A stretch of 64,000 bases of DNA from Methanothrix harundinacea 6Ac (GTDB lineage Archaea > Halobacteriota > Methanosarcinia > Methanotrichales > Methanotrichaceae), in the NCBI RefSeq assembly GCF_000235565.1, contig NC_017527.1, forward strand, positions 682,001-746,000, given 5' to 3'. The position numbers and the translations under genes are program-made. Below, in pieces: positions 60,112 through 64,000 of the stretch; within the stretch, counting starts at the first letter, position 1, and every line of letters starts with the position of its first letter. Under the pieces are notes generated by a model that saw only the letters and a list, made by a program, of their open reading frames with translations, was not told where the DNA came from and did not search any database.

Positions 60112-62624
60112 CTCCAGCTCTGCCGCCTCAGGCTTGCGAGCGGGGGCCGGCCCGGCCGGAAGGGCTGGTGCTCCTCCGGATCGACGAGGCGGGTCGGAGA
60201 GATCCGGAGGCTCCCGTCCTCGACCTCCATCGGATCGATGAGGGTGAGGTCCGGGAGGATGGCAGACCCCTCGCCCCCGGGGGCGGGGCCGTCCTCCCCG
60301 GGCTCCAGATCCGCCGCCCTGACGACCTCGAGGACCCCCAAGAAGGCGGGGGTGACCTCCGGGTTTCCGTCCTCTCCGGAGACGATGGATGCGAGGAGGT
60401 CCCGCCAGGGCCTCGCCCCCCGCCTCTTGGGGCCAGATAGGGTGATCGCCAACAGGTCCCTCGCCCGGGTGGCGGCGACGTAGAGGCTCCTCTCCTCCTC
60501 TTCGGCCTCCCGCCTCCTCTCCTCCTCCGCCATCTCGGAGAGGAACGTCCCCTCCCCGGCCTTCTCTTCCGGGAGGAGGGAGAAGATGGGCCCACTCCCG
60601 CCGTCGCCCCCCCTCCTCAGGAGGAAGGGAGGCGGGGTCGCCGGATCGCTCCAGGAGGTCTCAGCGACGATGACGATCGGAAACTCAAGCCCCTTCGCCT
60701 TGTGGACGGTCATCACCTTCACCGCGTCCGTCTCCTCGCCCTCGACGGAGGCGGGCTCCACGTCCTCGAGCCCGGAGCCGTCGAGCCTTTCGATCACCTC
60801 CCGAAGGGAGAGCCCCGCCCCGTCCAGGGCCTTCGAGGAGTCCATCAGCTTCCGGAGGTTTGCGGTCCTCCTCCTCAGGGGGTCGGCGAGGGCGAGGTGG
60901 GCCTCGTAATCGAGGAGCTCTGCCGCCTCCTCCAGGATGGCGGAGGGGGTCAGGAGTTCTTTACGATCTGCGAAATTTTCCAGAACCTCCCTCAGCCGCC
61001 CGACCCGCCTCGCCCTCTCGGGGGAGAGATCTCCCTCCTCGATCCCGCCGAGGGCGTCGAAGAGGGGGGCCCCGGGGCTGCCGGTGGGTGGGGAGCGGGG
61101 GCGGCCTTCTGGATCCGTCTCCCCCTCCCCGGCGATGGCCTTCGCCTTCGCCCTCGCCTTCAGCCGGGCCAGGTCCTGGAGGTCGAGGCCGACGGCCGGG
61201 GAGAGGAGGGCGGCCGTCATGGCGAGGTCGTCGGCCGGGTCTGCCAGGACTTTGAGGATCGAGACGAGCCCCCGGACCTCGGGGAGGTCGAAGAAACCAG
61301 CCTCCCCGACGACGTAGCAGGGGATCCCCATCTCCCTCAGGGCCTTGGCGTACCGGTCCCCCGTCCCGCCCCGAAGCTTCCTCAGGAGGAGGGCGAAGTC
61401 TCTGTATCTGACCTTCCGCCTCTCCGGGACGAGGTTCACGCCGCCGGATCCGTCCTCCTTCCTATCCAGAAAGTCGAACTCCCTGCCCACCATCCTCCTT
61501 ATGAAGAGGGCGGCGGCCTTCCCCTCGTCCTCGGGGTGGAAGAGGATCCTCGCCCGGGGGAGGTCGCCGGTCTTTCCCGCCACCGGCAGGGGAATAACAG
61601 GGCTGTACTCCGGACCGCCGGAGATGCCGGCTCCATCGAAGATCCCGGCGAAGAGGCGGTTGGCGAAGTCGAGGACCCCCGGGTGGGACCGATAGTTCGT
61701 TGAGAGCTCCAGGACGGTTCCGGACCCCGCCTCCACCTCCCGCCTCGCCTCGGCGAAGACCTCCACCTCCGCCCCCCGGAACCTGTATATCGACTGCTTC
61801 GCGTCGCCGACGTAGACGACGCGCGTCTTTCTCCCTCGGAGGAGGTCGACGATCTCCTTCTGGAGGTGGTCGGTGTCCTGGAACTCGTCGACGATGATGT
61901 ACCGGAACTGGCCGGAGAGCCGCGCCCTCAGGGCGGGGCTATCCAGGAGGAGATCCCGGAGGGCGAGGAGGACTCCGAGAAAGTCCGTCTGGCCGAGCCG
62001 ATCCATCTCCCGGCGGCGGGCTCCGTCGAAGCGGCGGAAGAGCTCCAGGAAGGCCCGGTTCGCCTCAGCGAGGGAGGCGGCGCTGGCCGGGTCTTCGACG
62101 AGGGGGAGGCCCCCCTCGACGGCCCCCGCCGGCCTTGCGGCGATGACCTTCCCCCTCCCATCGACGCCGACGGCGAGGGCTCCGAGGAGGTCGTCGAGGC
62201 CCGCGACCCTCAGGATCGGCTCCGCCAGGGCCTCGTTCTCCCAGACCGTCCGGAGGGCCACCCTCCGGACGAGGGCCGAAGAGCCGGCGGCGGCCTCCAC
62301 CCGGAGGCCGGGATCGATCCCGGCGAGGGCCCCGTTCTCCGCCAGGATCCGGCCGGCGAAGGAGTCGATCGTCCCGATCCAGGCGAAGGGGATGGAATAG
62401 AGGAGGCCCGTCCACCGGGGATCTGTCTTCTCCCGGATCCCCTCGACGATCCTCCTCTTCATCTCCCCCGCCGCCTTCCTGGTGAAGGTTATCGCCGCCA
62501 CCTCCCCGACGGAGATCTCCTCCCCCGCCTGGAAGGCCTCCTCGAAGATCTCGAGGTACCTCTTGGATATGGTGTAGGTCTTCCCCGTCCCGGCGCTCGC
62601 CGATATGAATAGGTCGCCCTTCAT
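60108..62624 (-). CDS. addA: AddA-like UvrD/Rep-family helicase
   Basis: Recombination helicase of the RecBCD/AddAB type, 838 residues from ATG 62624. Motif I ISASAGTGKTYTIS, Ia ITFTRKAAGEMKRR, II YIIVDEFQDTD, III VYVGDAKQSIYRFRGA, IV LSTNYRSHPGVLDFANRLF, V VMTVHKAKGLEFPIVIVAE and VI RSLYVAATRARDLLAITLSG. The nuclease domain that usually follows is in the next overlapping frame. A long open frame in front of the ATG belongs to a shadow of the AddB-like gene. It overlaps that gene by 4 bases. Confidence 0.92.
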   Translation of the reverse strand: MKGDLFISASAGTGKTYTISKRYLEIFEEAFQAGEEISVGEVAAITFTRKAAGEMKRRIVEGIREKTDPRWTGLLYSIPFAWIGTIDSFAGRILAENGALAGIDPGLRVEAAAGSSALVRRVALRTVWENEALAEPILRVAGLDDLLGALAVGVDGRGKVIAARPAGAVEGGLPLVEDPASAASLAEANRAFLELFRRFDGARRREMDRLGQTDFLGVLLALRDLLLDSPALRARLSGQFRYIIVDEFQDTDHLQKEIVDLLRGRKTRVVYVGDAKQSIYRFRGAEVEVFAEARREVEAGSGTVLELSTNYRSHPGVLDFANRLFAGIFDGAGISGGPEYSPVIPLPVAGKTGDLPRARILFHPEDEGKAAALFIRRMVGREFDFLDRKEDGSGGVNLVPERRKVRYRDFALLLRKLRGGTGDRYAKALREMGIPCYVVGEAGFFDLPEVRGLVSILKVLADPADDLAMTAALLSPAVGLDLQDLARLKARAKAKAIAGEGETDPEGRPRSPPTGSPGAPLFDALGGIEEGDLSPERARRVGRLREVLENFADRKELLTPSAILEEAAELLDYEAHLALADPLRRRTANLRKLMDSSKALDGAGLSLREVIERLDGSGLEDVEPASVEGEETDAVKVMTVHKAKGLEFPIVIVAETSWSDPATPPPFLLRRGGDGGSGPIFSLLPEEKAGEGTFLSEMAEEERRREAEEEERSLYVAATRARDLLAITLSGPKRRGARPWRDLLASIVSGEDGNPEVTPAFLGVLEVVRAADLEPGEDGPAPGGEGSAILPDLTLIDPMEVEDGSLRISPTRLVDPEEHQPFRPGRPPLASLRRQSWR

Positions 62625-64000
62625 CGGGACCCCTCCCCCGCCATCCAGGCGGCGATGGCGCAGGGCTCCACCTCGAAGGGGCACCCCCAGCACCCTCCCG
62701 TCGACCCCTCCACCTCGGCAGCCCGCCGAAACTCTCTCCCCTGGAAGATCCCGTCCAGGGCCTCTCGGAGCTCCCCGTCCACCTCGGCGAAGGTGGGGTC
62801 TGGCTTCGACCTCTGCCGGACCATCCTTCCCTCCCCGGCATGGACCTCCAGGACCCGGGAGATCCCCGGCCTCCGGACGATCCGGAATAGGGCCCTCATC
62901 GATCCGGGCCGGGCTGGGACCTCGGGGAGGCCGAGGGCGAGGAGGGCGAGGGAGTAGAGCTGGAGCTGCTCCCACTCGGCGCCGGAGGTGGAGGACTTGT
63001 AGTCGGAGAGGACGACTTCGATCTCGCCCTTCTTCCCGGGGGCGCCGAGGTCGATCCGGTCGATCCTCCCCCGGAAGGTGAGGTCCCCGTAACTCTCGGC
63101 GGAGCGGGGGAGGAGCTCTCCCATCCTCGATAGCTCGAGGCTGAAGGGGACCTCCGCCATCCGGCGTCGGCCGACGGCGGCCCTGACCGGATCCTCCGCC
63201 TCGAATCTGAGATAGCCGAGGAGGTCGGAGGCGACGGCGCTGACGATCCTCCGGCGGACCGCCTCCATCCTCCTGACCTTCTCGTCGGCGAGGAACCTCG
63301 CTGCCGTCCTCTCCACCTCCCCGCGGACCAGGTCCTCTCCTCCCCCCTCCCGAAGGTCGGCGCCGGGAGGGGCCTCCCCCCCGACGGCCCTGAGGACGGC
63401 GTGGTAGGCGGTCCCCCTCTCCAGGGGGGTGAGCTCGAGGCTTCCGGGGGCCGGCTCCTCGATCCCCAGGGCGCGGGTGAGGAAGAACCGGAAGGGACAG
63501 CTCCGATAGTCCCGGAGCTTCGAGTAGCTGAAGCTCCTCACCACCAGGGTCGAGGAGACCCCGGGGTCCTCGATCCTCCACTGGAAGGGGGGCTCCCCGG
63601 CCCGGAGGCGGAGGGGATCGACCTCTCCAAGGAGATCCGCCGGGACCTCCAGGCGGCCGCCCCCCGCGATGGCTCGGGCGTACTCCACCCTCAGGTGGCG
63701 CCGGCTCAGGATCGTCGGCGATTTCGATGGCTCCTCCTCCGCCTCGGCGGCGGGAGAAACCCCTGCCATCCTCTCCAGCCAGAGGGAGGGGACGAGGGGC
63801 GCCCCCTCCCGGGAGGCCCTCGGATAGGTGACGACGGTCCGGGAGGAGGAGGCGATCGCCTTCCGGAGCCAGTACCGCTCGATCCGGTCGTTTCTCAGGT
63901 GGAGGTTTCTCTCTCCCCTCCCGGAGGAGAGGTCGTTCAGCCCGTAGAGGGGGTTTGCCGATCGGCTGGGGAAGAGGCCGTCGTTGAACCCCGCCACGAA
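62621..64000 (-). CDS. AddB-like helicase/nuclease, C-terminal part (cut by the window edge)
   Basis: The visible 459 residues begin inside the protein at VAGFNDGLFPS, the AddB motif near the end of the helicase-like core, and continue into the iron-sulphur nuclease: SYSKLRDYRSCPFRFFLTRALG (first Cys), RGTAYHAVLRAVGG (His), RGRIDRIDLG (Asp), VVLSDYKSSTSG (Asp-x-Lys), QLQLYSLALLAL and CWGCPFEVEPC (remaining Cys ligands). The gene starts outside the window. Together with addA it should form a double-strand-break end-processing enzyme. Confidence 0.88.
   Translation of the reverse strand, partial: FVAGFNDGLFPSRSANPLYGLNDLSSGRGERNLHLRNDRIERYWLRKAIASSSRTVVTYPRASREGAPLVPSLWLERMAGVSPAAEAEEEPSKSPTILSRRHLRVEYARAIAGGGRLEVPADLLGEVDPLRLRAGEPPFQWRIEDPGVSSTLVVRSFSYSKLRDYRSCPFRFFLTRALGIEEPAPGSLELTPLERGTAYHAVLRAVGGEAPPGADLREGGGEDLVRGEVERTAARFLADEKVRRMEAVRRRIVSAVASDLLGYLRFEAEDPVRAAVGRRRMAEVPFSLELSRMGELLPRSAESYGDLTFRGRIDRIDLGAPGKKGEIEVVLSDYKSSTSGAEWEQLQLYSLALLALGLPEVPARPGSMRALFRIVRRPGISRVLEVHAGEGRMVRQRSKPDPTFAEVDGELREALDGIFQGREFRRAAEVEGSTGGCWGCPFEVEPCAIAAWMAGEGSR

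Noticed and set aside
62625-63581. N-terminal extension of the AddA-like frame
   Set aside because: It overlaps the AddB-like gene, and its translation is a Gly/Arg/Pro-rich shadow; the real start is the ATG just before the Walker A motif.
1-64000. CRISPR array or rRNA genes
   Set aside because: I saw no regularly spaced direct repeats of CRISPR type and no conserved rRNA segments anywhere in the window.

Overview
The window looks like a chromosome segment of a high-GC methanogenic archaeon. The archaeal signs are a hypusinated initiation factor 5A, HMG-CoA synthase, archaemetzincin, the CbiMNQO cobalt transporter with a CbiK-type chelatase, and AT-rich TATA boxes 20-30 bases upstream of many starts. 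A relative of Methanothrix/Methanocrinis (Methanosarcinales) is my best guess. That is inference from gene content and base composition; no rRNA or methanogenesis gene is present to settle it.

Layout. 0-3.5 kb: cbiMNQO cobalt importer (minus strand). 3.5-7.1 kb: sfsA broken by an amber codon, exonuclease VII (xseAB), an SGNH hydrolase and a conserved unknown. 7.1-20.3 kb: a defence island made of a 1172-residue SNF2-type helicase with a DUF3883-like end, an AlbA/Schlafen-type ATPase regulator, a DUF1156 DNA methylase, a 205-residue nuclease-like protein and a DUF499 ATPase carrying an Ig-like domain. It is interleaved with decaying toxin-antitoxin genes (hicBA, relBE-like, an orphan hicB). 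20.3-31.2 kb: housekeeping and envelope genes, including RDD, histone-deacetylase family, hydantoinase, fasciclin, SOUL, archaemetzincin, TPR, CDF, OsmC, PEBP and two tandem membrane methyltransferases. 31.2-37 kb: an AT-rich island opening with IS200/IS605-like hairpins. It holds an acyl-CoA-ligase-like gene, a pentameric ligand-gated channel homologue and a small secreted protein, with a GC-rich cbiK in the middle. 37-43.4 kb: HMG-CoA synthase, a flavin-type oxidase, an FMN glutamate synthase and glutamate dehydrogenase.

43.9-50.4 kb is a redox module: a formate dehydrogenase catalytic subunit overlapping an NfnA-like flavoprotein, a divergent NfnB/GltA-like subunit preceded by a tightly coupled 44-codon leader ORF, and a formate transporter. 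51-56 kb: a YgjP-type protease, a molybdate-binding Mop protein, a beta-CASP nuclease, an aminotransferase, and IF-5A with agmatinase. 56.1-56.8 kb: vapBC whose antitoxin is broken by an amber codon. 57.2-64 kb: a secreted duplicated-domain protein, an Mrr-type endonuclease and an AddAB-like helicase-nuclease whose AddA nuclease domain is in a separate, overlapping frame.

How the genes work together. Cobalt import (CbiMNQO) and CbiK serve corrinoid synthesis. FdhC, the formate dehydrogenase, NfnA/B and Mop form a plausible formate-linked NAD(P)H/ferredoxin circuit beside nitrogen assimilation genes. IF-5A and agmatinase link polyamine supply to hypusine. Several genes are broken by one-base or one-codon lesions (sfsA, vapB, hicA, probably addA and a gene at 36.6-36.9 kb), which suggests either recent decay or assembly errors. 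TAG is the normal terminator of about ten genes here, so general recoding of TAG is unlikely.
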